Assembly (NCBI GenBank): GCA_024195585.1
Contig: SWBL01000217.1
Location: 23,722-87,721, forward strand
Length of the DNA stretch: 64,000 nt
Source of the DNA: Aureobasidium sp. EXF-3400
Taxonomy: Eukaryota; Ascomycota; Dothideomycetes; Dothideales; Saccotheciaceae
Direction of reading: 5' to 3'
Position numbers and translations under genes: made by a program. Positions 44,156 to 56,089 of this stretch are shown piece by piece. The first letter of the stretch is position 1, and every line of letters begins with the position of its first letter. The notes under the pieces were generated by a model. The model saw only the letters and a list, made by a program, of their open reading frames with translations, made no database searches and was not told the DNA's origin.

Positions 44156-44881
44156 CTAAGCGATCGGGTCGGCGGATGTGTCGTCGTTCGGCATGCGCAT
44201 GTAGTAATCGATTGCGGCACTGAAACCAGCGAAACCAGCGCAGCCGAGAGCAGCAGCCTGTGGACCGGCTTTAGCAGCAAGGGCACCGCCTGTGATGCAG
44301 CCAGCTGCTACGCCATTGTACAAGTCATTCTTTGCGCGGAACTGCGTGATTTTGTTCAGTGAGGAAGCTGGTGACAGGTCGTGTACACAACGGGACCACT
44401 TACACCCTCGATGCAGCACTCGGTTCCGGCAAAAATGCTACCAACCAGACCAAAGTTCTTCGCACTGCTCCAACTTGCTTTGCCCATCTCTTTAAAGCCC
44501 TGTCGTAGTTGATCCTTGACTGGAAGTTTTGTGATTGCATCTGCGCCGGCGGTCATGGGGGCATCGTATCGCATCTGTGGGAAGAAGTCGAGTTAGTGTG
44601 TGTTCTGGAATCGTGAATGAAACAGTAAAGAAGACTCACACTCGACATGAAGAGACCAAAAAGACCACCCAGACCGAAGCCCATGACACCTGACATAGCA
44701 GTCTTTGCTGGACATGACTCCATCGCTTGTTGCATCTGGACTCTTGTCAGTTTGCGCTGCTCGTCTGTTTCGGTATAGGCCATGCGCGCACGAATTTGAT
44801 CATTTGCTGCTCCTTCAACTTCTGCTCGTCCAAACCAGCATCACCGCCCAAGCCGGGAGCTGACATGCCAGGGAAAGCCAT
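44156..44881 (-). CDS. tim22: Mitochondrial inner-membrane carrier translocase TIM22, 180 aa
   Basis: Channel subunit of the TIM22 complex, which inserts carrier proteins into the inner membrane. Exons are 44792-44881, 44640-44735, 44404-44574 and 44156-44341, joined by introns of 56, 65 and 62 nt. The junctions give [25 protein letters not shown] and [15 protein letters not shown]. Family hallmarks are [51 protein letters not shown] and [20 protein letters not shown], with the paired cysteines. The Tim17/22/23 helices account for most of the length. The first intron has an atypical GTGCGC donor, but only this splice restores the conserved order. Confidence 0.92.
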
Positions 44882-45492
44882 CTTTGTGAATGCGATTACA
44901 GATCTGCGCGACGACGACCAAACTAACAAGTGCTCGCCCGACTAGCTGACAAGACCGACCACGAGGGTGCCAAGGTTCTAGAGAATTGCGGCGAGCTTAG
45001 GTAATCACCGACGGGCAGGCTTTGGTCAGGGTTGTCCTGGATACATGCATAGAGGAGACATCTCAATTCTTCCTCTCACTCTCACATTCAAGGATGGTGT
45101 ATTTGACAATGGATGTGTTTATTGTATGCTACCGTTATATGTGCAGGCTCAGCCTGTGATATCTATGTCTCTGTTTCCCTTCCGTCGTTTTCGAATGGTC
45201 CAAAAGCACATATTTTCTACCCCGGTTGATGCTAATGGATATCCATCACCCCAAGTCTTTCCGGAAGTTGTGAACAACACTGTTGTGTTTCGCTAACGTC
45301 CTCTGATGAGAAAAAATAGTAGAAGGGCCTGTTGTCAGATGATATGTGAGCCGAGGGGAGATTGACAAGGCAGTGGTGGCTAGACTTACCTTGGAAGCTT
45401 TCGTTCTGCTTCTTGTTATTGTATCAGGTTGACGTCGCCTGAAGTTCTTGCTGTGGCTGGTGCTTGTCCAGATGTTGTATACCGCTTCATCC
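44882..45492. other. TIM22 promoter and SprT-like gene 3' flank
   Basis: About 610 bp between two minus-strand genes. No coding signal found. Confidence 0.4.
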
Positions 45493-46221
45493 TCAGATGT
45501 TCCACTCGCGACGAGACTTGAGAACTCTCGCCACTGGGTTTGTCTGCATCAAGACACCACCGCAGTGACGACAATCATTCTTCTTGGGATCGAGTCTCTT
45601 GCTGTGGTAGCCGATCTCTTCACCACATTCCTTGTTGGTGCATGTCCAGATGTACTCGAACTTCCGGATGTAGTTGTGCGTTTTTGTGACCTTGATGCCA
45701 AGATGCTTGAAGGCTACTTCGCATTTTTTGCCCCAATCCATGAAGCCAGTTCCGTGAGAACGAGGGCTCCCGCTGATCAGATTGTTTGCAACATGGCAGA
45801 ACTCGTGAGCAACGGTATTGAGCAGGCGCTCTTGGTCGTCAACGAGTTTTTCGGACAACTCGATGGTGACGGAAGGGTGTAATCCGCCCTTGCATCTAGC
45901 AAGACCAGCCTTGGCTGTGAACTTCTTGTTCCATGCGATCTTCACACCGCCGGTGGAAGCAGTCATCCTGGCGATCTGACCCCCTGTGACTTTCTCGTCG
46001 AGCTCTTGAACGAAGTCCTCGGCTTGATAGACCTTCTCGACATCAAAGTATGCTGCGCGGCATGCATCGCGATAGGCCTGCGCTCTCACTTTGTCGAGAG
46101 GATCCAGAGCAGTGCGTTCAGCAGACATTGTGTGATAATATTTGACCAGATCTTCGCAAGGTGGTTGTCGGAAAGTTTTCTCCTTGCACGAAGTAGTGGA
46201 TTGACGAGCGTAAGCGGACAT
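45493..46221 (-). CDS. SprT-like zinc metalloprotease, 242 aa
   Basis: SprT/WSS-related metallopeptidase with a C-terminal zinc ribbon, a family linked to DNA-protein crosslink repair (Spartan, GCNA). The catalytic motif HEFCH is at residues 139-143, and the likely third ligand is His156 in SHGTGFMDWGKKCE. The zinc ribbon runs from TCTNKECGEEIGY to CRHCGGVL. Conserved SprT strands precede the motif (VKIAWNKKFTAKAGLARC, VTIELSEKLV). The region upstream of the ATG has a GCTAATC branch point and a TTACAG acceptor followed by an in-frame TAG. That suggests a leader intron and supports the 46221 start. GCNA-type proteins usually carry a long acidic N-terminus, absent here. Confidence 0.88.
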   Translation of the reverse strand: MSAYARQSTTSCKEKTFRQPPCEDLVKYYHTMSAERTALDPLDKVRAQAYRDACRAAYFDVEKVYQAEDFVQELDEKVTGGQIARMTASTGGVKIAWNKKFTAKAGLARCKGGLHPSVTIELSEKLVDDQERLLNTVAHEFCHVANNLISGSPRSHGTGFMDWGKKCEVAFKHLGIKVTKTHNYIRKFEYIWTCTNKECGEEIGYHSKRLDPKKNDCRHCGGVLMQTNPVARVLKSRREWNI

Positions 46222-49200
46222 GGTCTACTGTAACACTGATTAGCAAAACTATTTCAGGTCTAGAGGATAAGGTAAGAAACAACCTTTGGTGTCTGAGTGT
46301 GAGTCTTCGAGGAGGAAAGGTACACCGAGACGTGTCTGGAGGGATGACAAGATCGTAGAACGGAAGGTGAGAATAAGCAGTGGGATGTACGAAGAAGATA
46401 GATCCGGCGGATGATAAGGTAAAGAGAATGAGAGAGGACAGGTTCACCTTTGAACGATGGAAGTGATGGCTTGTTTCGCCAGTCTCACTTCTCACTTCAC
46501 TCTCGTCTATTGTTCACTCCGAGCAATACTGTCCTCTGAATAAGATATGAAGATGAATGGGAACCCTCATGACTAGTACCTCGCCGGGCCAGAGATTGCG
46601 TTGCTGGCGAGAGCAGTGTGATAGTTACCAAACAGCTCACATTGAATAGACCTGTAAGCAGAAGGGTTCCCTGCATTCTAAGTTTCACCTTGCTACTAGT
46701 TTATACACTGACCTACAAGAACCACTTTCTCTTACAGTTTTGTTGTCCATCGTGCGTTCTAGACAATACACTTTCCAATAAGATCCAGTTCATGTGGATG
46801 ACCTGATGCAGCAACTTGGACACTGGCGTCAGAGAATCAGGAAGTCCAGTATCTTGAGGTGACGTGTGATAGCAGCGGAGAGTGACCGATCCGGCCAGGG
46901 ATTTTGGCTTCTGCTCTCGTATCCAGCGTCGTGAAGAGACTCTGTTGTGCGACAATCAAGATTGTGGTCGATACAAAATTGTTTCTGACATCTTCGATGG
47001 TTGATAAGCACGAAGATACCAAGTGTACTTTATGCACGGGATGCAACACGATGATGACTCGGGTCGTTTGATTCGCCGTGTTCATCTGACACCTGGAGAC
47101 TGCAAGTCCGTCCGCTTTGGTAGAGTGGATGATGCTTTAGCAGACTGGATGCCGACTGTCAAGTGTCCCAGCTGCTTGAAGCGATATGACTTTTGATTGC
47201 CTACCCCACTCCACGCATGCACCCCTCTTTTTGCTCGACTCTCTTGCAATGCACGCGCGCCGTGCTCGATGCGTGGCGCATCCCGAGCAAAGAGTAATTG
47301 ATGGAGAGAGTTTGCGTACCTGAACATCCCGCGCCGCACCGAGGCCAAGGAGCGGACAGGGTCATCTGGCAAGACGCCACGACATCAATTCGGATATCAG
47401 GATCAAGCCTCTATACTCGTAGTCGCGGACGAACATTGACTGATCATATTCTGAGAAGGATTTGGCAGGTCTTTCTCCACTCACACACTCTGTAGCGTTT
47501 GTAGTCGAGCTGGCTACCGCTTATCAATAGTATTGCGTACTACTATATGGCGTAAGAGACTGGAGATAAGAGCCACGCGAAGGCATATCGTCAACCACAT
47601 GCCCGTGCAGCAGAGAGCCGAACAGCCACCGTGCAGCGTGCATGCAAGTCAGGCGCGGGAACGACCCAGGGGTGCGACTCGTAAGTGGCATGTCTTGTTG
47701 TTGCATGAACAACAAACACAAGGGCGCTTTCCGATATCCGTGATTTGCAAGCCAATGTCGAATCTAGAACAACAGTCGGAGGGGGGAAGCTGAATTCCAG
47801 ATTGCAGATTTTGTGGTCAGACAAATTGAAGCAGCTACAAGTCACGGAAAGGTGTTGAGCAGGTACAAAGGCCAGAGTCACTCGGCCATATTTGTGGCTT
47901 GCACCTGCAGAAACCTGTAGACCCGTGGCTCTGTTACCGCCGCTGCCGCTAATCAGCAAGATCGAAACTCCAGGGCAAGGTGGGGAAGGCGAAGATATGC
48001 GATATTTGACATCCACAGTCGAATAATCAAGCTGTTGTCTTGTCGTAGGATTCCTTCGAGGCTGCGACCAAGCATTTTGCTTAGCTTCATGCGGTTTCAA
48101 GTCTCAATGCACCACCCATGCCGATTATCAACGTTTCGCGAACGTCGATGGGAGCTGTGGTTCGCGAGAAAGAAACTCCCGACAGCCTTGAGCGTTCGGT
48201 GGAGCTCGCCGTCTCCGGCAAAACACGGAGATTCAGCAAGCGCAAGAGAACTTAGGAGGCATCGAGTCCACGGAAACACCTGCCACGACACTCATGAGTC
48301 ACGCCGAAAGTAAAAGAATTAGCAGGATAGATAACACCCTTTTTCCATCGCTCCAACCTATTCGTGACTTTCATTGTGGTGCTCTATTAGAAGAGAGAGA
48401 CAAGCCGCATCCGCCGCGTATTCGAGCCTTCCTTTTTTCACGTCTTTGTTCGCTTCGGCGGTCCCCGAGCTCCAAATCTTTTTCCTATTCCTACTGCGTA
48501 TCACCATTCACGCTATCGGACATTGCGCGCGTGCAGCAAAATCCAAACCAATCCCGTGCAAGCAGGAACACTGCTTCACACCCCCACGCCCTATTGATTG
48601 CGACTTCGACTAGTCACGCATACATAGTGATCCGCTCGATCACGCACATACGCATCACCAACGCCTCCCGTGCTTTCATCAGGTTCCTTGGAAGCATTGA
48701 TCCCTCCTTGCGACATCACAGGTCGTGATACTCGAGACTTTGGACTTGCAGGATCATCGAAACGGTGGTCTCTTTGCACAAAGTACTCCACCTGAGCTAG
48801 CTAAGTACCGGCCAGCAAGGACCAACTTCCTGAAGACGTCTTCTTACTCCGCTTCGGACTGCGCCGTGTTATATATACTGGACTTGGACCCCCCACCTCC
48901 GGAATATTCTTATCCGCTGGTCTTTCTTGACATAGCTCTGCTTCTATAGCTCGGGAATCACCCAAACCTTCCATCACTTGACCTTTGGACTCGGATTATG
49001 AACTTCAAGAACGACTATTCTCATTGGCCCGCTGGACAGGAGCACATCAACCGCTGACCTGTCTCCCTTTGACATTATTCTTCCAATATTCCTCGCAACC
49101 CGCATCGAACGTTGTTCTGCACCTCCCATTCATCCTAGAAGCTTGCTTCTTCTGTGTACATCACAGAGGCAGTAGCATCCTAGTCCAACTCGTTGGCGCT

Positions 49201-49237
49201 CGAGGACACTTCCGATTCTGCAGTCGCAGCTTCCACC
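46222..49237. other. Long divergent intergenic region, no supported gene
   Basis: About 3 kb between the SprT-like gene and the ACT protein. Frames up to 169 codons (47591-48100, minus) and 144 codons (48294-48728, plus) have no domain or splice logic. The 48.3-49.2 kb stretch is pyrimidine-rich and may be a long leader for the ACT gene. A spliced gene is not excluded. Confidence 0.4.
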
Positions 49238-50674
49238 ATGATGGACCACTCTATGGTATTGCTGAACGCTCAAGTTCAATTCCTGGTACGTCTGCTCCTT
49301 TGTGCTTCTTGGGAGTGCTCACTTTTGTATACGAGGCTTTCAGCTCTCGGCTCCTCTGTCTGGTTTGGTAGATTTGGGAGTCTAGTCGTTAGTTTGGAGT
49401 TTTCGTACATCAAAATTGGCCACTTTCGTTTTCTCTGTGCAAATCATCCACACTTACTCGTACTGACATCGACCCTCTTGTGCAGGAAACTAAACTAGCG
49501 ATCGTGCACATCCCACTACATTTATATTCACACTTTATACAACCCATCTTGCGTCTCCTGACGCTTACAGACGGCACAGACGAGGTGGACGGATTGCCTC
49601 GTAGGAAGTGGGCATATCCAAACGCCTTCACCAACATCTCAGTGACCACGATTGAGTGTTCGGTGGTATGTCCACGACGCCTGGTTGACGAGCTGTTCAA
49701 GCCGTTGATCGAGAGGTTAGACGCGAAAGCGAAACAAGCAGTCATCATCAGCAACGACGACTTTGTTGTGATACAAGTTGGCGGTGAAGGTATGGAAGCC
49801 GGACAACGGGTTTTGGACCTAACAGCGCCTCTCGCGCTCGCCGGAATGTAAGTTGGTTTTTCCATGCTTCATCTGGACCACACTGACCTGTCATAGCTCG
49901 ATCTTTTTCATCACAAGCTACTATAGCGACTTCGTGCTTGTCCCCTACAACTCCAAATCAACAGTCATCTCCGCTTTGGAGGAGCGCGGTTTCGCCTTCG
50001 AGCCCGTTTCCAATGGCCATGGCGCAAACATGACCAACGTTTCTTCGCCTCTTCACTCACACAACCGCAACAGTAGCAGTTCTTCGTCAATTGACCTGCT
50101 TCAATCACCAGGCACGCCCCCACCAGCAACGGTTGCCGAATGGCAGACCAAAACATTCTCTACGCTTCACCGCCACGACATCCTTCCTTTGGTAAATGCA
50201 AGTCTGGAGCTACGGACTTGTGCCGGATACCGCAGCGACAGCGCAGAAGTCCATGATGCGATCCAATTAGGCATATTCAAATGCCTCCTCACAAACCCGC
50301 GATTCATGTCCATCACCCTCACTCAGACGGATACCGTGTCCCTAACCCTGGACCAAGAATTGCTTTCCCACTTCCCTTCCTCTGGCGAAGGTATACTTCT
50401 TCAAAACGACCAAACCTATTTCGCCATCGTGTTCGATTTGCGCAAGTTGCCCGAAGAAAGTACGGGTATCATTTGTGGTGTTGCTGGACGGCTGTTGGAT
50501 AGATTGGGTGATGAAGGGCAGGGCGAAGGGACGTTCAATATGAGTTATCTGTCCACAGCTAGGACGGGTAATGTGATTGTCAGAGAGGACGAGGTTGACG
50601 AGGCGCTGGAGGCACTCTTGGAAGAGGAGGCCATGAGTGTGGAAGACCTTAATGTTACGACTAATGGACACTGA
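49238..50674 (+). CDS. CASTOR/GATS-like ACT-domain protein, 395 aa
   Basis: Cytosolic protein with paired ACT domains. In animals the related CASTOR proteins sense arginine for TORC1; whether this role holds in fungi is unknown. Exons are 49238-49285, 49486-49847 and 49897-50674, with introns of 200 and 49 nt. The junctions give AQVQFL-ETKLAIVHIPL and ALAG-ISIFFITSYYSDFVLVP. The N-terminal half starts with LAIVHIPLHLYSHFIQPIL. The first ACT domain ends in SIFFITSYYSDFVLVPYNSK, the signature ACT_7 strand. A Ser-rich loop (SSSSSSID) follows. The second half repeats the pattern, with VHDAIQLGIFKCLL, SITLTQTDTVSLTLDQELL and GIICGVAGRLL. Confidence 0.8.
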
Positions 50675-51024
50675 CAGGATGAGACTGAAAAGAGATGGCA
50701 TGTGTGCGAGTCAAAAAGTTCTTGTTTATATTTTCAACCTTTCGCTTCTTTGAGCGGTATATTCTTATGTTCGTCTACTTTCTGCTGGGTGTTGGATAGG
50801 CTTTCTTACCATTCCGGATTGTGTTCATCTAGCATAGCGTGTCTTTCATTGCTACTGTATAGCATCTCGGTCTTAGTCTGCAGCACTTGTCATATCTCAA
50901 CTAATGTTTGCATCATCACTGATGGAACCTCAAGGCATACCACTACCAGCCGATCTATAATCTAGACACCCTACTCTGCATGAACGTAGCATGGTGCGTG
51001 GGAGTAGACATACGTGAAGAGTGG
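50675..51024. other. Convergent intergenic region (3' UTRs)
   Basis: 350 bp between the stops of the ACT gene and the small minus-strand gene. It is AT-rich with no coding signal. Confidence 0.4.
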
Positions 51025-51597
51025 TCAACCAAAGGCACGATCCATCTGCGAACCCATATCATTTGCAGACCCTTGTGGACGCAGGGCATCAGTGTTGTGT
51101 TCATCAGCATCCAACAAACTAGCACCTGGCTTCGTATCGGGCGGCGGAGCGGTAGTCGCAGGCCTTAGAATTTTAGCATCACTGTCCAACCAGCCGGGAG
51201 CTTTCCTTCTCTTCTCAGCCAACTCGCGCTCATCGATAGCAGCACGCCAGTCGTGGACCTTGGTTCTAGCCTCGGAGGCAGCAGTGTCAAGCTGATGACG
51301 CAGGGCCTTGTTCTGGGTGACGATGGTAGAGGGGTGAGCACGGAAGCCTGAGCCAGAGGTCACGTAGGCTGGAGGTGCCGAGTGGTCATCGCTATCGGAG
51401 TTGAGGATCGAGGGTGGTAGCGTCGAGGGTAGGCTGGCGTAATTGTGTGGTAGCGTTGGAGCCTTTGGTAAGGTGATGAAGGGCGATACGGTTAGCGGGA
51501 CTTGAGCCAGCAGAGGGTTCTCTGTGTGACGCGCTCTTGTCAGTCGAGGACATCACGCCGGTCAGCATCAGGAGGGAGGCTTGCGTTCAGAGGGCAT
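51025..51597 (-). CDS. Small conserved-looking fungal protein, 169 aa (GC-AG intron model)
   Basis: No function recognised. The minus-strand frame 51025-51548 is open and protein-like but has no ATG. It reads NPLLAQVPLTVSPF, then SDSDDHSAPPAYVTSGSG and a charged helix ALRHQLDTAASEARTKVHD, and RELAEKRRKAPGWL. A 13-nt first exon (51585-51597, MPSE) joined by a GCAAGC donor to the CACACAG acceptor at 51522 restores the frame, with a CTGAC branch point inside. This needs a GC-AG intron of 63 nt. An overlapping ATG frame (MSSTDKSASHREPS, 52 codons) is the competing reading. The N-terminal half is Pro-rich and the C-terminal half is a probable coiled coil. Confidence 0.5.
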
Positions 51598-53131
51598 CGT
51601 GCCAGGTCGTGACGTTTCACTGGCTTGAATTGGAAATGACTTGTGGAAAGGAGACTGAGTCTGGGTGATTCAACGACTCGTCATAGTATGGTTTGATTGA
51701 GTCGCCATCCGTTGGTGCACATGCGAGATGCAAGATAGGCGCCCGCCACCCCGCACGCTGATCGCAGCTGCTCAGATGAACCCATTGTTTCCGGCCCTGC
51801 TTCTCGTCTCCACGACCTTTGTCCCTTCCACCATGTTGAACATTATAGCCACTTTGGAGGTTGCCGCCCGTCGCGAAAAAACCGGGAAGACCAGGACCCA
51901 GCGCCTTACTTGATGAATCACTTGCCCTGACCCATGCTCATACACACTAGCTATCTCAACGGCCCAGACTCAGAGACAGATGCCTACCAAGACACTGATC
52001 GCTACTCGATTTTGACAAGTCGAGACCCTTGTAAACAGTTCCTGTGCCGTGTCCGGACTGCACTCCATCGTCTCCTCATTGCCGTCTGACGCTACATGAA
52101 CGAGACACCTGGTTACCTGCTTGCTGGTCTCTGATGGCCCATGTCATTGACCGGTGGACATTCTGACTTGCCTGCCTGCGGAGCTTGTGCCGTTAGGTCT
52201 GTATCAATCTGAGCCGCTGGGACTCAATCAAAGTCTAAACACTTCGTTCACATCATAATCTTTTTGACTTTTGAAGAGAGCTGCATCCTTCGGGTGTCGG
52301 TACTTTTATTCGAAACTCAAGTGACGACTGCGACAAGAATTGCTTCAGCTCGAGAGGGGTATCCAAGATCATCGGCACAGTGTACACACCATCAACTTTT
52401 CTTGAAGTGCTTTATGTCGATCTGCAAAAAGTGCGCTGCGGATGGCTGAGAAGTTGGAGAAATGGTCGGGATTCTGCTTGACGCCTTGTGCCGTTGGAGG
52501 ATTGCAGGGGTCCTCTGAGGCTTGCGGCTTGCATGACTCTCGCTTGAATAAAGTTCCTACATATGTTTGCGCAGCTCAACATGTGCTGACGCATACGACC
52601 AAAGGCCGTAACAACAACGCGGCGGTTTGATGTTCAGCGGAGGCGTGATTGGGCCCAACTCAAAAGACTTGAGAGACCGACCGTATTTACTGCAAGGTTG
52701 GATAGTTCAGACATTGAGCCGCAGCAAATTTACCTTGGGTCGCAAGTCATCATGTGAAAAGCTCGAAAAGGTCAAGACAGAGAGAGATACACACACACAC
52801 AGAGGTAGAGAAGTAGAGATGAGAAAAGAGTTCAATCAATTCTAAAAAGGTCTTTACCTAATAGCAAAGACTCGAGGCTCCAAGTATGGTAGCCAGTCGA
52901 ATAATATCGACGATACATGAATTGAAAAATGCCAGATAGCATGAACACCATAAACGTCCGGCCCGGCTTGAACGCTCATCTAATACACTCCAGCCTCGCA
53001 AGGCTCCCATTCCCGATGATAAATTAATGTCAAACGCCATCCCATGAGGTCGTAATGTCCAGTCACACTGCTCCACGAGGCAGTGTGCTGATGATTGAAA
53101 GTTGTCGTTACTCAGTCACAGACCGAGATGT
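51598..53131. other. Intergenic region, no supported gene
   Basis: About 1.5 kb between two minus-strand small genes. Short frames only. A CA dinucleotide tract lies at about 52788-52800. Confidence 0.45.
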
Positions 53132-53404
53132 TTATGATGAGGAAGTAGAGTCAATGCTCATTCCAGAGGTCTCCTTGCGGAGTCCAGCAATATCGTGCTC
53201 GGGGTGAGAGCCACGGCGGCGAGCTGATGATGTTGCCATCTCAAACTGCTGCTTGGTGTGCTCGTGCATGAGTCTCTGGTATGAGACACGAGCCGAATCG
53301 GGGTCGTTCAGGTCGTAGTGCTGAGGGAACTCATATTGAGGAGCGGTGGACTCAGTGTAGTCCTGGGCAATGTAGACTTGCTGGATCTCAGAAGGGGCAG
53401 CCAT
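53132..53404 (-). CDS. Small conserved-looking fungal protein, 90 aa
   Basis: Single-exon gene of unknown function. The protein is polar with no signal peptide or membrane segment. The N-terminus (MAAPSEIQQVYIAQDYTE) is followed by aromatic- and Pro-rich YEFPQHYDLNDPDSARVSYQ, a helix (RLMHEHTKQQFEMATSSA), and a basic then Ser-rich tail. The ordered composition, a TATA-like ATATAA about 150 bp upstream (53552-53557, read on the minus strand) and the CT/AG-asymmetric leader support a real gene. I believe similar short proteins occur in other Pezizomycotina, but that is from memory and unchecked. Confidence 0.65.
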   Translation of the reverse strand: MAAPSEIQQVYIAQDYTESTAPQYEFPQHYDLNDPDSARVSYQRLMHEHTKQQFEMATSSARRRGSHPEHDIAGLRKETSGMSIDSTSSS

Positions 53405-56089
53405 TGTGATAGATTGTTTGATGAAGATGCTTAAAGCTGATGTGGGAATAGATATGCTTCGAGTGGAAGTGTGAAGACTTGGTAGATGTTTGTTGGAGTG
53501 GTAGTGTGTTGATGAGAATAAAACGATAAGCAGGGAGAAGAACTAGGTCCCTTATATGTCAAAACTCGTACAGCGAAAGTAGTTCTCCAGTAAGCAGAGG
53601 CAGAAAGCATGACGGGGCTGAGGGATCAACGTCAAGACCCTGGCGCTCTGGACTGCGGATGCGGGCGTTAGTAGTGTTGGTGCTAAGATCGGCAGTCCAA
53701 CGGGTTGGCGAAGTCTGAAGCACGCCAGCAAAACAGGTCTACTCCCGTGTCCACACCAAAAGGGCCCGATGGGAAGGCCTGCCTGTCACGGAGGCGGGAG
53801 GGCGCGAGTATCGGGAAATTCTGATTGGATCTGGCAAACCCGCAATTAGCTCATTGCCCTGTGTGCCCGGGGGCTCTGGACCCTGTCTGTCCATCATGAT
53901 GTAGTTGGCGAAATTGCCCGGTGGTCGTCTCTCATCCACGGGTGCCGCTCTCAATTGTTGGGGTTTTTTTGTGCTGTGAAGAGGGAGGGCACAAGGACGG
54001 TCGCATGTCGCTCCTTCTCGGTTCGAGGCAACGTCAGAACGCTCTCGTTGTTTTTGGATGATCTTCGCAAGCAACACACGACAGTGGAGACTTTGCTTCA
54101 TTCCTTCGGGGTCTCTGGATTGACGTTGATGTGCTTTCTAGACCTCGGGTCTTGCGGTCGCGACTCGAGATGTACGCCGCTGACCATTCGTCGTGACTTG
54201 TGCCGGAACCCGCTTGACACTGGTAGCCATGGCCCTACGTGCCGTCTACTCGCAAAACACGCCGGTCAGTCAAGTCGCCGCCGCCCACCGCCACCACCGT
54301 TCGCAAGGGGAGGGCGCGCGCCATCAGTGACGTAGTACTCGGGATCCCTTTCTTGTCACCACGGCAGCAACGACCACCCCCAGCCGCGAGTTGTCTTCAT
54401 GCTCGGTCTTCTCTGACGTCGATAGAACCACTATCTCGGAACTACCAAAGACATGCAATGATGCGGATGCACAGACTGGCGCCTATGATGTTGTTTGCCT
54501 CTGTATTACTTTTGTGCTGCACTCCACATCGACCTCGCCCTCCTACTTTTGTTGTGCGGAGGAAGATTGACATCAGACATCAGCAAGTATTAGGATGATC
54601 ACCTATCAATTACCCCTTCCAGCCACCTCTATAGGCGCAAAGGGTTTGAGGTACCGAACTAAGAGGCACGCCCTTCGTAACGCATCGTCATATCACCTGG
54701 TTTCTCTTCTTGAACTGCTTATTCCCTACCTTTAGACCAACGAGCCAGTCATCCTTCTCGGAGGCGACGGTCGGCCTTCGCTATTGGTCTCTCGGCTGAC
54801 GAGTGCGTAGGTAAAGGTTCACCGCAATCACCCTACTTGGCCTACATCTGTACTCGCGAAAGGATCTCCATATTTGTTTATATTGAGTGGGTTTGGTATG
54901 AATCCGGCTTCCCGTTCGCATACAGGCTGCGTTTGGGGCAGATAGGATTCCTTCCTCAACTGCAGGACGCAGACCAACGTATCCTGCGGGATGCTCCCAA
55001 TTTTGCTTCCTGCGTCACCTCTTTGATTATTCTGTGCTGGAGAACCACGTTAAATGACATGTATCCGTCGGACAAGGTCGTCATACCCATCAACCCCCTT
55101 ACGTATGCGGCTCAAAATAGGATGCAAATGTGGATTACAAGGTATCAGAAGACATCCTGATCCATCGAACGCGACCATCGACTCATCACGCAGCTTTCTG
55201 ATTCTCTTACTCCACATACATCAAGCATATTGCTCTACATATGTGGGTAGCGAGTTCATCTCGTTCGAAGTTGCGCATTCTGTAAGTTAACTTGACCTCC
55301 TCACGAGTTCGCCTCCGCCAAACCATCGACCGATTTTCATCTACTTGGTCACAATCTCGATCTTCGAAATCTTCGATCCTGATCGAAGAAAATACGCAGT
55401 GCGACCTGTAAGTCAATCTGTCTTGAACATCTCAGAGTCGCATCGCGCTCGATGGCTGAGGTCACTGGCATCGTCGACGTCGATGTCTGCTAACTTACTC
55501 TCGATGCTGGAGATAGATCTACAGACGCAGAAAGTCACTAACTAGATAATGGGTGGGTGAGAATCAAGTCACCCTCGAACACGCGCTCGAAGCCCGTCAT
55601 CGATTGATATCTCGATCGCAGTTGCTCATCGCTTTCTCTCCTCATCCCCTCCCCCGTCGTCTTTTACCAACTCATCCTTTCATGGACGTCAGACCCGACA
55701 GTCCACCGTTGAACCATCTGCCAAGTCATACTTTGCTATGTACTGTATGCTGCTTACCGTTCCTCCGTCATCGTGCATGCTACAAACGATTTTTCTGAAA
55801 CGTACTACATGCATGAATAGGGCTCCTGTTCCCTAATAAAAAAAAAAAGCTCGTCATTTCTTGTGCTGCTATACATGATGTATTCCTGCCAGAGTCGAAC
55901 GGCCTTGATCAAAGTAGCTGTGCATTTACAGCTCATTTCTATTACTTTAATAGGACATGGCTTCAAGGACAAACTAGTATCGTGAGAGCCGCTGAACTAT
56001 CGTAGAGGCTTCAGACACTCATTCACAGTGGAGCTCTGTCACTGAAGCATGTCTTGAGACAACATATTAGAGGCCCATTTTCCGGGCAT
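53405..56089. other. Gene-poor region, no supported gene
   Basis: About 2.7 kb. Frames up to 126 codons show no domains. A run of A11 lies at 55838-55848. The region leads into the cryptic Ulp1-like locus. Confidence 0.4.

Noticed and set aside
47591..48728. Frames of 169 (minus) and 144 (plus) codons in the 46-49 kb spacer
   Set aside because: No protein-like ordering of hydrophobic and polar segments and no motif; likely non-coding or leader sequence.
54837..55160. 107-codon frame in the gene-poor region
   Set aside because: No conserved feature; neighbours give no splice partners.
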